A stretch of DNA of 64,000 nucleotides, taken from the NCBI RefSeq assembly GCF_008253865.1, contig NZ_CP042331.1:1860001-1924000 (forward strand), given 5' to 3'. The DNA comes from Bosea sp. F3-2. GTDB taxonomy: Bacteria; Pseudomonadota; Alphaproteobacteria; Rhizobiales; Beijerinckiaceae. This document shows positions 23,793 through 32,623 of the stretch, one piece after another. The number at the start of each line of letters is the position of its first letter. Position 1 is the stretch's first letter. Under the pieces are notes generated by a model. It was not told where the DNA came from. It saw only the letters and a list, made by a program, of their open reading frames with translations, and searched no databases. Both the position numbers and the translations under genes were made by a program.

Positions 23793-26147
23793 CTACTTCG
23801 CCACCGTGAACTGGACGCGGCGATTCATCGCCTTGGCTTCCAGCGTGTCGTAAGGCACGAGCGGGCGCGTGCTGCCATAGGCTTTGACCGCAAGCTGGCC
23901 GGTATCGATGCCACGCCGCACAAGCTCGTCGCGCACACGCAGCGCCCGCCGAAGCGACAGCTCCATATTGTCGAAGCCGCGCCACTCACCATCGCGATTG
24001 GCGTGCCCCTCGATGGTGACCGGAGCGCCCGGGCATTTCTTGAGGATAGCCGCCGCCTCGCCGATCACCCGCTCGGTCGTCGCGTCGAACTCGACGACCG
24101 AGGTTCCTTGCCCGAACAGAACGGTGTTGCGCGTGATCAGGCCGTCGAGATCGTTCTGACAGCTTGCCGGCGGATCGACGATGCAGCCGGTCTGACGCAG
24201 GCTGATCACGGCATCGGCCTTGAAGCTCGGCGGCAGGCCAGAGGCGGCGCTGGTCTCGACCTCGCTCCGGATCAATTCGCGGCAGGTCAGTCCGCGGATG
24301 CTGACGCGGTCGTCCTCGACAGAAGCGGAACCGAGATCCAGCCGGAGCAGATCGGTGAGGACAACCCGCGCAGCAGTGCCGAAGCCGGCCGGAGCTCCCG
24401 GCACGACGATCGCCCTATCGTCGAGCCGATCCTTGAGCGGGGAATCGGCAATGACGGCACGGAGAGCTGCCCGCGTCATTTCGTCGGGAAGATAGCCGGC
24501 CAGACGCAAACCGGTACGATTCACGGACAACGCCAGCCAATAAGGCCGCACCAGGACGCTATCCGACAGTGACGCCATGGTGAGCCCTGCCGGAACATCT
24601 CGGGCGAGGAGATCATGCAGCGCAGCCAGCCCTGCGGCGTCCGCAACCTCGCCGGCAACGACCAGGGCCTTGTCGCGGATCGTCACAGATCCCGTCTTCA
24701 GCCGCGACAAGGCCCCGAGCGCGAAGGATAGCGATGCCGGAACATCGAGCTCAGAGCGCAACGCAGAATCGATGGTCATGCGATCGTCAACCGCCGTTTC
24801 TCCGAACAGGCGCCGCGCCGTAGCCAGCGCATTGGCGCGCTCCGCTTCGCTCGGCAGAACTCCGCTCAGAGAAACGCGACCGTCAGCACGTCTTGCGTTC
24901 CATTCGAGCTGGATCGGGGCCGTCGCTGGCAGCGCGTTTGTCGGGCCAGTAAGCGGAGCGGAAGGCGGCGCCGGTAGCGTCGCAGGTCCGGAACCGGGGA
25001 GTGTGGTGGAAGCTGAGGCGGGGCGACCGGGTGCGGGAGTTGCCGGCAGCACATCGTTCAGGATCGGGCCCGGCACCGCGGGCAACGGCACCTCTACGGG
25101 AGCTGGAGGCGGCTCGGGAGGGCAGTCGATCGCGACCCGCGCGACCGAATCGGGACCGTCCATCTGTGCAATCTGCAGGCGTAGCGCCTGGCAGGCCTCA
25201 TAATTATCGGGTCCCTTGCCGGAGAGCGTGTAAACATCCCCGCTGAGCTCGGCCCTGCCTTCCCGAAGCCGGGCCAGGTCAGCAGCGGCCCGAGCGATTT
25301 TTTCCAAAAACGCGGACGGTGCACCGTCTCCAGGCTGCAATTCGTCGCGCAACATTGTCGCTGCCCCGAAGGCGCGCTGCACCACCTGCAGGAGCTGTCT
25401 GTGGATCTCGTCGTTAGGGTAGAATCCCCGCAGGACGAGTTCATTGTCGGAGCGGCGCTCGGCGCTCCACCGGTACGGCGTGACGGTCGGAGGTTCGAGA
25501 TCGCACTTCACCGCCTGGAAGCCGGGCCGGGCCAGCTGCGCCACGGCGGCCTCCAGAGCGCGGAACGCGTCGGGAGACACGGCCCTCCCCTCGATGCAGA
25601 AGCGACTGTCATCGAGCGCGATCCGGCCCGAGGCCAATTTCGGCAATTCAGCAATCATCGCAGCGGTCATTGCGGCAAAGCCGTCCGGCGCGCCGAAGGC
25701 GATGGTCTGACGGTCGTCTATCCGCAGTCCGGGTAACGCCGCGCCCGCGGCAACGAGATTGGCTGCGGCGGTCTGGATATCCGGGACAAAGCCGCCAAGC
25801 GTGACGGCGTCCGGTAGCCGGCCCGCGAACCATGAATAGGGCTTCTGTGCAACGACCTGCGACAGACCGCCCAGCGCCCGGCGAACGCCGAATTCGGCCC
25901 GCAGTTGCGCCATGGCGCGGGTTGCACCATCAGTCGAGAGAACCTCTCCGGCAATCGTGACGTCGCGGCCCTCGACCTGCGCCACAACAGGACGGGCGCC
26001 CGGGGCTTGGCCCGCCGCTATAGCAACTGCTCGCACGGCGCGCTCGCCGACATCCTGCTCGATGGCCGCGTCGAGCCCGACATTGCCGGCTCCCCAGAGG
26101 AGAACCAGTGGTATCAGCCCCCAAAGCCAGCGCGCCGGCTGCGACAT
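23793..26147 (-). CDS. OmpA family protein with four internal BON-like repeat units
   Basis: The 784-residue protein begins with one transmembrane segment or uncleaved signal (LWGLIPLVLLWGAGNVGL). Four repeat units of about 90 residues follow (about 115-205, 237-323, 424-515, 546-630), each opening with a pattern like VxLxGxxPxxxxR and ending with a short xxLxG strand. A Pro/Ala-rich linker (about 341-411) separates units two and three. The C-terminal OmpA/MotB-like peptidoglycan-binding domain (about 661-784) has VLFGQGTSVVEFDATTE, IEGHANRDGE, LSLRRALRVRDELVRRGID and AMNRRVQF. The layout resembles mycobacterial ArfA (TM-BON-OmpA), but larger. The ATG at 26147 has GAGGGGCG upstream. The small membrane gene follows. 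Confidence 0.85.
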   Translation of the reverse strand: MSQPARWLWGLIPLVLLWGAGNVGLDAAIEQDVGERAVRAVAIAAGQAPGARPVVAQVEGRDVTIAGEVLSTDGATRAMAQLRAEFGVRRALGGLSQVVAQKPYSWFAGRLPDAVTLGGFVPDIQTAAANLVAAGAALPGLRIDDRQTIAFGAPDGFAAMTAAMIAELPKLASGRIALDDSRFCIEGRAVSPDAFRALEAAVAQLARPGFQAVKCDLEPPTVTPYRWSAERRSDNELVLRGFYPNDEIHRQLLQVVQRAFGAATMLRDELQPGDGAPSAFLEKIARAAADLARLREGRAELSGDVYTLSGKGPDNYEACQALRLQIAQMDGPDSVARVAIDCPPEPPPAPVEVPLPAVPGPILNDVLPATPAPGRPASASTTLPGSGPATLPAPPSAPLTGPTNALPATAPIQLEWNARRADGRVSLSGVLPSEAERANALATARRLFGETAVDDRMTIDSALRSELDVPASLSFALGALSRLKTGSVTIRDKALVVAGEVADAAGLAALHDLLARDVPAGLTMASLSDSVLVRPYWLALSVNRTGLRLAGYLPDEMTRAALRAVIADSPLKDRLDDRAIVVPGAPAGFGTAARVVLTDLLRLDLGSASVEDDRVSIRGLTCRELIRSEVETSAASGLPPSFKADAVISLRQTGCIVDPPASCQNDLDGLITRNTVLFGQGTSVVEFDATTERVIGEAAAILKKCPGAPVTIEGHANRDGEWRGFDNMELSLRRALRVRDELVRRGIDTGQLAVKAYGSTRPLVPYDTLEAKAMNRRVQFTVAK

Positions 26148-26361
26148 GTCACGCCCCCTCACCTGCGCCGGCCTATGCTCAGGCCCAGGCATCCGACAAC
26201 CGCGACCGTTCCATTCTATCAATAATTGACCTGACGATCCGCAGGCTTTGATGCCGCCTTGCACCGTCCCGTCCGGGTCGCCGACTCGAACGATGCATCC
26301 CTCAGATCAGGCTGGACCGTGAACGCCCGTCAACCACGGCGCTCCCCAACTCACAGGCAAT

Positions 26362-26391
26362 AAAAAAAAGCCCCGGGTTTCCCCGGGGCTT
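26362..26391 (-). terminator. Factor-independent terminator of the porin gene
   Basis: On the minus strand AAGCCCCGGGGAAACCCGGG continues into GCTT and a run of eight or more T. The very strong GC stem with a U-tract lies just beyond the porin stop codon. Confidence 0.93.
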
Positions 26392-26412
26392 CCGACTGAG
26401 ATCGGAGACCGA

Positions 26413-27801
26413 TCAGAAGTCGCGCTGGATGCGCAGGCGGCCAGCAACGGTGTCGTCGGACTTGATGCCGAGCAGGTTGTTGCGGACGGCGTTGTTGCTG
26501 AGGTCGCCGACCGGCGTACGGACGTCGAGGTGCGAGTAGAGCACTTCGACACCGATATCCAGGCCCGAAACCGGCGACCAGATCAGGTTGGCAGCGATGA
26601 TGAACTCCTTCGGGTCAGCCGAGCGAGCGGTCAGACCACCGAAGGCAATCGCATTCGCGTCGAGGTACTTGAACTTCACCTCGGAGTACGAACCGAAGAT
26701 CTCCGAACGCAGGGTGGGGGTCCAGAAGTGACGGAACGCCGCAACGAGCGACCAGCCGGTCGAGTTGTCGACATTGCCGGTGATCGGGTTGATCGCGGCG
26801 TCGGCAAGCGTCAGGGCGCCGATGCGGCCGAGGCCGAAGGAGCCCGGGCTCCAGCCGAGATAGCCGAGGGCGCCGTCAGCATAGGCAGCCTGCAGCCACA
26901 GAGCGTCGCCAGCAGCGAGCATCGGCAGGTTGATCTTCACGCCGCCCTGGATGGCCCAGACCATCTCATCGCCGTTGACCGCAGTGGTCGAGAGCGCGGT
27001 GGCGTAGCTACGCTGGCCGACCATACCGGACAGCTGAGCGGAGCCCCAGCCCTGATCGACGCGCAGCGATGCGACGAGATCCGGGAAGTCCTGACCCTGA
27101 GCGGTAACACCAACAGCGCCAACGAGGGGGGTGGCCACGTTGAAGATCGCGCCCGGCAGCTCGCGGCCGCTCGTGCCCGAGGTACGGTCTTCAGCCGAGA
27201 TCGTGGCCGAGAAGCCCGAACCGAAGGTCGCGGTGTAGGCCAACAGGTTGACGCGCGAGTCAGCCGTGCGAACCGAGTTGAAGCCGAGGTCGTTGGCGTA
27301 GAAGTCGAAGAACGACTGAGCGCGACCAGCGGTGATCGGGCCGAACTGCACGAAGGCGAGGTCGAGCAGCGAGCTGGTCGAGCTGGACGACGGGCCACGG
27401 ACGAGGCCGGGGATGGTCGCGCCAACGTTGAACGGCGTAACGCCGCCGGCGGCGTAGATGCCGGTGTTGTTGGTCAGCTCGTAGCGCAGGAAGGTGCGCA
27501 GGGTGCCGTAGGCGGTCTGCGTGCGGACGTCGACGTTCAGACGGCCACGGGCGCGGGTGCCGTAGGCATCCTGGAAGTCGCTGTAACGCGTGCCGACGGC
27601 GTACTCGGCGCGGACGCGGCCCGAGATGCGCAGGCAGGAGTCAGTGCCCGGGATGTAGAAGAAGCCGGCACCATAGGCGGTGCAGACGCGAACGTACTCG
27701 ACCGGAGCGGCCTTCCGCGAGGGAAGGTCGGCGGCCTGAGCCCCGGCGACCGCGGCGATGCCGGCGGCGGAACCGAGGAGGAGGCTCTTAACGAGCTTCA
27801 T
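26413..27801 (-). CDS. Porin (Omp2b / Porin_2 family)
   Basis: This is a general outer-membrane diffusion porin of Rhizobiales. The 462-residue product has a classic signal peptide (MKLVKSLLLGSAAGIAAVAG, cut after AQA), then ADLPSRKAAPVEYVRVC, the family start of mature Porin_2 proteins. Next comes the cysteine pair region GAGFFYIPGTDSCLRISGRV and a 16-strand barrel ending in RLRIQRDF with a terminal Phe recognised by the BAM complex. GGAGGTTACCAA precedes the ATG. A strong terminator and a long upstream region fit a highly expressed single gene. Confidence 0.95.
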   Translation of the reverse strand: MKLVKSLLLGSAAGIAAVAGAQAADLPSRKAAPVEYVRVCTAYGAGFFYIPGTDSCLRISGRVRAEYAVGTRYSDFQDAYGTRARGRLNVDVRTQTAYGTLRTFLRYELTNNTGIYAAGGVTPFNVGATIPGLVRGPSSSSTSSLLDLAFVQFGPITAGRAQSFFDFYANDLGFNSVRTADSRVNLLAYTATFGSGFSATISAEDRTSGTSGRELPGAIFNVATPLVGAVGVTAQGQDFPDLVASLRVDQGWGSAQLSGMVGQRSYATALSTTAVNGDEMVWAIQGGVKINLPMLAAGDALWLQAAYADGALGYLGWSPGSFGLGRIGALTLADAAINPITGNVDNSTGWSLVAAFRHFWTPTLRSEIFGSYSEVKFKYLDANAIAFGGLTARSADPKEFIIAANLIWSPVSGLDIGVEVLYSHLDVRTPVGDLSNNAVRNNLLGIKSDDTVAGRLRIQRDF

Positions 27802-28204
27802 TTGGTAACCTCCAAAAGAGTTTCGAGACCCTCGGGCTTCAGCCTGCCCCCCGCCCCAGACTTTTAGCCTGATCGCAGAACCTGCCTATTCCCGGTCTTT
27901 CGCCCGCGTCACCGACCTATTTCGGAGGCGAAGACGAAAAACAGCGACCGGGAACGTCCCGACGCATTTCCACCATACGAAAGCGAACTTGCCGATCAAC
28001 CACGATCCGCCGCTGAAGGCTGTGCATGGGGTGCTTTGAAATCCGGTGTTGCAGACGAGCCACGCTTTGACGCCCGAAATTTACGAACCATTAACCTCAC
28101 CAGCGCCGGCAGGCTGGTTTTGAACAGATCCAAAGGGGAATCATGAAGCGCCGGAACCATTCAGGCCGCGAATCTTGGAGCAGCCGATTCCCAGGGCCGG
28201 ATAG
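27802..28204. other. Long intergenic region upstream of porin, downstream of tamB
   Basis: About 400 bp without a supported gene, presumably the porin promoter and 5' leader on the minus strand. A weak minus-strand pair TTGATC (27994-27999) and TATGGT (27972-27977), 16 bases apart, could be a promoter. A 74-codon plus-strand frame from 28143 has a fair RBS but runs antisense into tamB and was not called. No repeat copy is present. Confidence 0.35.
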
Positions 28205-31200
28205 TCAGTATTCCCACTCGGCGCCGATTCCGACGGCCGCGCTGCCATCCGCTCCCGTTTCCGCCTGGAGCTTCAGGCGCTTCGTCACGTCGATGCCGAC
28301 CGAGACACCGCTGTCCTCGGGCTTCGTCCCGACCTTCACGCCGACGGAGACGTTGTCGCTGATATAGCGCGAGGCGCCGACGGTCGGACCGCCAGCCCCC
28401 ATCTGGATATCGAGATTGTCGACGCCGAGCGATTTGCGCAGCCGCTCGAAGGTGTCATCCCCGCCGCCGCCGGCGAACTGTGCTGCAGCCTGGGCGAGCT
28501 GAAGCGCCTGGAAAGGCGAAAGCGAGCCGGAAGCGCGAGCAAAGAGCAGCCGCGACAACACCTCATCCTGCGGCAGCTCGGGCTGGGAGGTGAAAGCGAA
28601 GCTCGGCTGGTCTGCCGGGCCGCTGACGATGATCTTGGCCGTCACATCGCCCGCACTGGTCTCGGCGACGAAGTCCAGTTCGGGAATCAACCCTCCGGCG
28701 AAGGTGAGTCTGCCGCGGCTGAAGTTGAGGCGTTGCGTGAGCACGTTGAGGCGACCGCGGCGCAATTCAAAGCCGCCGTCGAGGGCCGGCGCGGAAGAGG
28801 TGCCGCCGACGCGGATCTCGCCGCCGAGCTCGGCATCGATGCCGCGCCCGCGGATGAAGACGCGGTTGGGCGCCGACACCGTCAGTGCCAGCGCTGCGTC
28901 GAAGGCGGGAGCGGCCCGGCCGCGACCGCGTGCCTGCCTGGCCTTGCGCTCGGCGGCCAGCCTGGCGGCAGCGGTGCCGCGGGCATTGACGTGCTTGATG
29001 CCGTCCACCGGTCGCAGCGAGGCCGGCAGGCGATCCGGCACGGACACTTCGAGCGAGACGATATCGATGCGCCCGCCGATACGGGGGCGCTGCGCCAGCG
29101 GCCCGCTGATATCGAGATCCATTCCGGCGACGGCGGTGACAAGTCCGCTGGAGACGAGTTGGGCGCGATCGCCGCGGATGCGGATGTTGCCGGGGAAGCC
29201 CGCAGCCGGGTCCACCTTGACCTGACCGCTGGCCGAAATCGTGCCGCCATTCGGCGCACGCGCCGAAGCACGCTCGATCGTCAGATTGTCGCCATTCGCC
29301 GCGACGCGCGCCTCGATGGCATTGAGCCGGATGCCCTGCAGCGCATCCGTAAAGCTACCGTTCGACAAGGTGGCGTTGCCGCTGAGGCGCGGTGCGGACG
29401 CCGTGCCGCCGGCGCGCATGTCGATGGCGACGCTGCCGGTCACGCGCTGGCCGTTCACAGCGAGAACCGGATTGGCAAGGACGGCGTCGACACGGCCTTG
29501 CGCTGAAAGATCGAGCGGTCCGGTCGCGTTGAGAGGCGCCGTCCCGCGCAGCGTCAGGCTGGCACCCCGGCCGGCATTCACCGTGGCGGAAACGCTGGTC
29601 GCATCGCCCTTGAAGGCCCCCTCTCCCGTGATCTCGACCGGCGGCAGGCCGGCCTGACGCGTCTCGGGCGTCACCAGCTGGGCAACCCTCAGCTTCCAGG
29701 GGCCGGCGAGATCGCCCGGCTTGCCTTTGACTTGCGCCTCGGCGTTCAGGGTGCCGGAGAGATTCAGATTGGGCGATGCGATGCGGGCGGCCGCGAGAGG
29801 CACATCGCGGGCAGTGAAGCGCAGATCGAGCGTCTCGCCGGCCCGGCCGTCGAGCGTCACCCTGCCCTTGTCGATCATCAGAGCGAGACCGGCAATCTCG
29901 ACCCCGGAGGTCGGGAAGCTCAGTGAGGCCGGATTGGCGAGCGTAATCGCCCGGCCGTCGCGGCGGGCATCGAAGGACGCGATCTCCAGCTTCAGCGGCT
30001 CGCCGGGCACGAGCCGGCCGGCGCCCTTCAGGGCAAAGCCGCGTGCATTGGCGCTCAGCGCAAAGGCGCTGGCGTCGGGCGCGCCTTTCGAGTCGAAACG
30101 GATGGCGCTGATCGTCTCGCCGGCCGCGACCGCGCGGTCGATGGCCACGGCCGCGTCGAGCATCGGCCGGCCATAGATGTCACGGGCGCCGAGCCTGGCA
30201 TCGAGCTTGTCGATGGAAATGGACGGCCCGACGAGGCGCGCGCCTTGCGCCGTCAGGTCGACATCCTGTCGCCCATCCGGCGTCGCGAGGATGATGTCCG
30301 CATCGAGCTGGCCGCCCAGCTTGGTCAGCGCCAGCGCCGAAAGGTCATCGAGATTGCGCGCAGCCAGCGTCAGCCGACCGGCGGCGCGGCTCGCCGGATC
30401 GAGCGTGAGACCACCATTCAGCCGCACCGAGCCGATCGAAAGGTCGAGGCTCGAGAGGTTCCAGCTGTCGTCGGGCTGACGCGCGAGCTGGATCCGGCCG
30501 GTCGCCGGCTTGGCATCGACTTCGCCGTTCAGCGCGACGCTGGCGTTCAGCGCTCCCTGCAGATCCTTCGCGACGGCATCGATCGTCAGGCGCTGGATCG
30601 GCCGGGCGAGCGCGGTCGCGTTCGCGACGGCAATCCGCGCCGTGGCATCGAGCCTGTTCTGCGGGCCGGTGATCTCGGCGGTGATGTCGCCGCGGCCGGA
30701 GAGGCGCGGATCGGCGCGCTTGAGATCGGGCAGCGCAAGCGCGAGCTTCAGGCTGGACTGCTGCCGACCGAGCGAACCGTCGGCGGTGAAGGCGGCATGC
30801 TGCCCGGCCACACGCAGGCCGTTCACGGTGTAGTCGCCAGCAAGCGCATTGACCCGCCCGGAAAGGGTGAGATTACCCGCCAGCAACCGGTCCACGACGG
30901 CGGTGCCGGTGGCGAGGCGCTCGGCTTTGCCGTCGAGCGTCGCGGTGTAGTTGTTGAGGCGCGGTGTCGCATCGAGATCGGCCGTGACCTCCGCCCTGCC
31001 CCCGAGCGGACGCTCGGCAAGTCCGCTGAGGCGCGAAAGATCCGGCAGGACAGCCTTGAGTTTGCCGAGCATGCGCGCCTGGCCGAGCTTGCCCTTATAG
31101 TCGAGCTCGACGCCGGAAAGGGCGAGCTTCAACGTCTCGAAATCGGCGGTGCCGTCGTCCTGCGCAATGCCACGCAACGTGAAAGTGACTCTGTCGCCCA

Positions 31201-32623
31201 CAGCCCGCGCTAACGCCTTGTCGGTCAAGACGATCCCGCTGGCTTCGCCGTCGGAGGTCAGCGCGATACGGGTGCCCGGCTCGCCGATGATGCCGGTCGG
31301 CGTCGCGTTGAAGGTCAGCCCGACCTTGCCGAACTGGCCGACCGGCATTTTGGCGTCCTGCGCGTCCAGCGTGGCGACCACGGTCGGGCCAGCGGCAGGC
31401 CCACGGATCGTCGCGTCGAAAGCCAGCTTGCCGATCTCGGTGCCCGAGGCGATCGTGCGGCCATTGGCATTCGGACGGGAGGAGGCGCTGACGCGCAGGT
31501 CGAGCGTCTTGTCGGCGTTATAGCGGCCGAGCACGTCGAGGCGCGCCAACGCGGACACCAGGGCAAGATTGCGAATGTCGACGCCACCGTCGTCGCGGAA
31601 GCCGACCGCGCCGTCGAGGCGGGTCGAACCTGCGAAGACCGGAGCGACCGGCGCCGGCACCAACCCTTCGATGCGCGCATCGAGCGCGAGCGCCAGCTGA
31701 CGCTCGACTCCCGCCCGGTTGAGTGTCGCCGAGCCCTCCGCGCCGATCGTCGGCCCGGCGGTGAAGGTCAGGTTGGAGCGGAAGGAATCGAGCGGGCCGT
31801 CCCCGTTGAGATCGAGCTTGACCGGCGGTTCGCCGGGCAGCCCGGCCGCCTTCGAGATCAGGCCGCCCGCCGGCTCGTCGAGCTTGGCCGCCAGCCGCAG
31901 GCGCGTGCTTTCCGGCACGAAAGACAGGGTCACGTCGAAGGTGCCGCCCATGTCGAGCCGCTTCGCTTCGAGCTTGAGGTCGAGGCCCTCATTCGGTGGG
32001 CCGAGCCGCGCCGCGCCGGTAGCGCTGAGTCGCGCCGCCACGCCGACCACCGGCTCGCCGAGAACGAGTTCGTTGAGCTGGAAGGCGCGCAGGATCACCT
32101 TCAGCGGCAGCTCCGGCAGGATCGGCTCATTGCTCGGCGGCGCGGTTCCGGCCGGCTGCGGCGCGGGCTTGCGCAACACTTCCAGCTTGCCGATTTCGAG
32201 ACGATCGACATCGAGACGGCGCAGCAGCAGCGCGCTGCGGGTCCAGATCAGGCGGACACGATCGAGGCGCAGCCAGACGCCGTCGCGATCGGAGAGAACG
32301 ATGTCGCGAATCTCGACATCGGAGGAAAGCGCGCCATTAACCGCGCCGATCGAGACCTGGCTGGTGTCGCTGGAAAGCGCCTTCGAGATCAGGTCGGCGA
32401 CGATGCCGCGGTCGGTCTGGGCGTTCTGTGCGAAACCACCGAAATGGGCCGACGCCAGAAATCCCGCCGTCAGCAGCAGGGCGAAAAGTACCAGAGCCAT
32501 TCCACGCTTTTTCGAAGCGCGGAATGGCTCTACGTTTTTGTTTGGTCGCGTTTTCTTCACGCGAATCGGTGCCCACTTCGCTCGAAAACGCTTCAGGCGC
32601 GGCATGGTGAGAAGGCGGCGCAT
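28205..32623 (-). CDS. tamB: Translocation and assembly module subunit TamB (DUF490)
   Basis: TamB is an inner-membrane anchored, periplasm-spanning beta-taco protein that works with TamA in outer-membrane protein insertion and lipid traffic. The 1472-residue product has one transmembrane helix (about 42-62, MALVLFALLLTAGFLASAHF), a long beta-rich repeat region, and the conserved C-terminal DUF490 domain. That domain includes FELRRGRLNVLTQRLNFSRG, ISGPADQPSFAFTSQPELP-like text and an aromatic end (GIGAEWEY). Its ATG overlaps the tamA stop (ATGA). Residues about 10-44 are encoded by a two-hairpin palindromic repeat (32493-32595), giving an unusually basic N terminus. An internal ATG at 32500 would start right at the helix. 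Confidence 0.95.
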   Translation of the reverse strand: MRRLLTMPRLKRFRAKWAPIRVKKTRPNKNVEPFRASKKRGMALVLFALLLTAGFLASAHFGGFAQNAQTDRGIVADLISKALSSDTSQVSIGAVNGALSSDVEIRDIVLSDRDGVWLRLDRVRLIWTRSALLLRRLDVDRLEIGKLEVLRKPAPQPAGTAPPSNEPILPELPLKVILRAFQLNELVLGEPVVGVAARLSATGAARLGPPNEGLDLKLEAKRLDMGGTFDVTLSFVPESTRLRLAAKLDEPAGGLISKAAGLPGEPPVKLDLNGDGPLDSFRSNLTFTAGPTIGAEGSATLNRAGVERQLALALDARIEGLVPAPVAPVFAGSTRLDGAVGFRDDGGVDIRNLALVSALARLDVLGRYNADKTLDLRVSASSRPNANGRTIASGTEIGKLAFDATIRGPAAGPTVVATLDAQDAKMPVGQFGKVGLTFNATPTGIIGEPGTRIALTSDGEASGIVLTDKALARAVGDRVTFTLRGIAQDDGTADFETLKLALSGVELDYKGKLGQARMLGKLKAVLPDLSRLSGLAERPLGGRAEVTADLDATPRLNNYTATLDGKAERLATGTAVVDRLLAGNLTLSGRVNALAGDYTVNGLRVAGQHAAFTADGSLGRQQSSLKLALALPDLKRADPRLSGRGDITAEITGPQNRLDATARIAVANATALARPIQRLTIDAVAKDLQGALNASVALNGEVDAKPATGRIQLARQPDDSWNLSSLDLSIGSVRLNGGLTLDPASRAAGRLTLAARNLDDLSALALTKLGGQLDADIILATPDGRQDVDLTAQGARLVGPSISIDKLDARLGARDIYGRPMLDAAVAIDRAVAAGETISAIRFDSKGAPDASAFALSANARGFALKGAGRLVPGEPLKLEIASFDARRDGRAITLANPASLSFPTSGVEIAGLALMIDKGRVTLDGRAGETLDLRFTARDVPLAAARIASPNLNLSGTLNAEAQVKGKPGDLAGPWKLRVAQLVTPETRQAGLPPVEITGEGAFKGDATSVSATVNAGRGASLTLRGTAPLNATGPLDLSAQGRVDAVLANPVLAVNGQRVTGSVAIDMRAGGTASAPRLSGNATLSNGSFTDALQGIRLNAIEARVAANGDNLTIERASARAPNGGTISASGQVKVDPAAGFPGNIRIRGDRAQLVSSGLVTAVAGMDLDISGPLAQRPRIGGRIDIVSLEVSVPDRLPASLRPVDGIKHVNARGTAAARLAAERKARQARGRGRAAPAFDAALALTVSAPNRVFIRGRGIDAELGGEIRVGGTSSAPALDGGFELRRGRLNVLTQRLNFSRGRLTFAGGLIPELDFVAETSAGDVTAKIIVSGPADQPSFAFTSQPELPQDEVLSRLLFARASGSLSPFQALQLAQAAAQFAGGGGDDTFERLRKSLGVDNLDIQMGAGGPTVGASRYISDNVSVGVKVGTKPEDSGVSVGIDVTKRLKLQAETGADGSAAVGIGAEWEY
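32493..32595 (-). repeat. Two-hairpin palindromic repeat inside the tamB coding region
   Basis: One hairpin is AGAGCCATTCC/GGAATGGCTCT (32493-32531). The other, about 32549-32591, is closed by GCGTTTTC/GAAAACGC. The length (about 103 bp) and hairpin-spacer-hairpin plan match the intergenic copies, although the sequence is a different subfamily. The tamB reading frame runs through it without a stop. Confidence 0.8.

Noticed and set aside
28143..28367. 74-codon plus-strand frame with a fair ribosome binding site between porin and tamB
   Set aside because: Most of it is antisense to the conserved tamB 3' end, and the peptide is low complexity (Ser/Pro/Ala).
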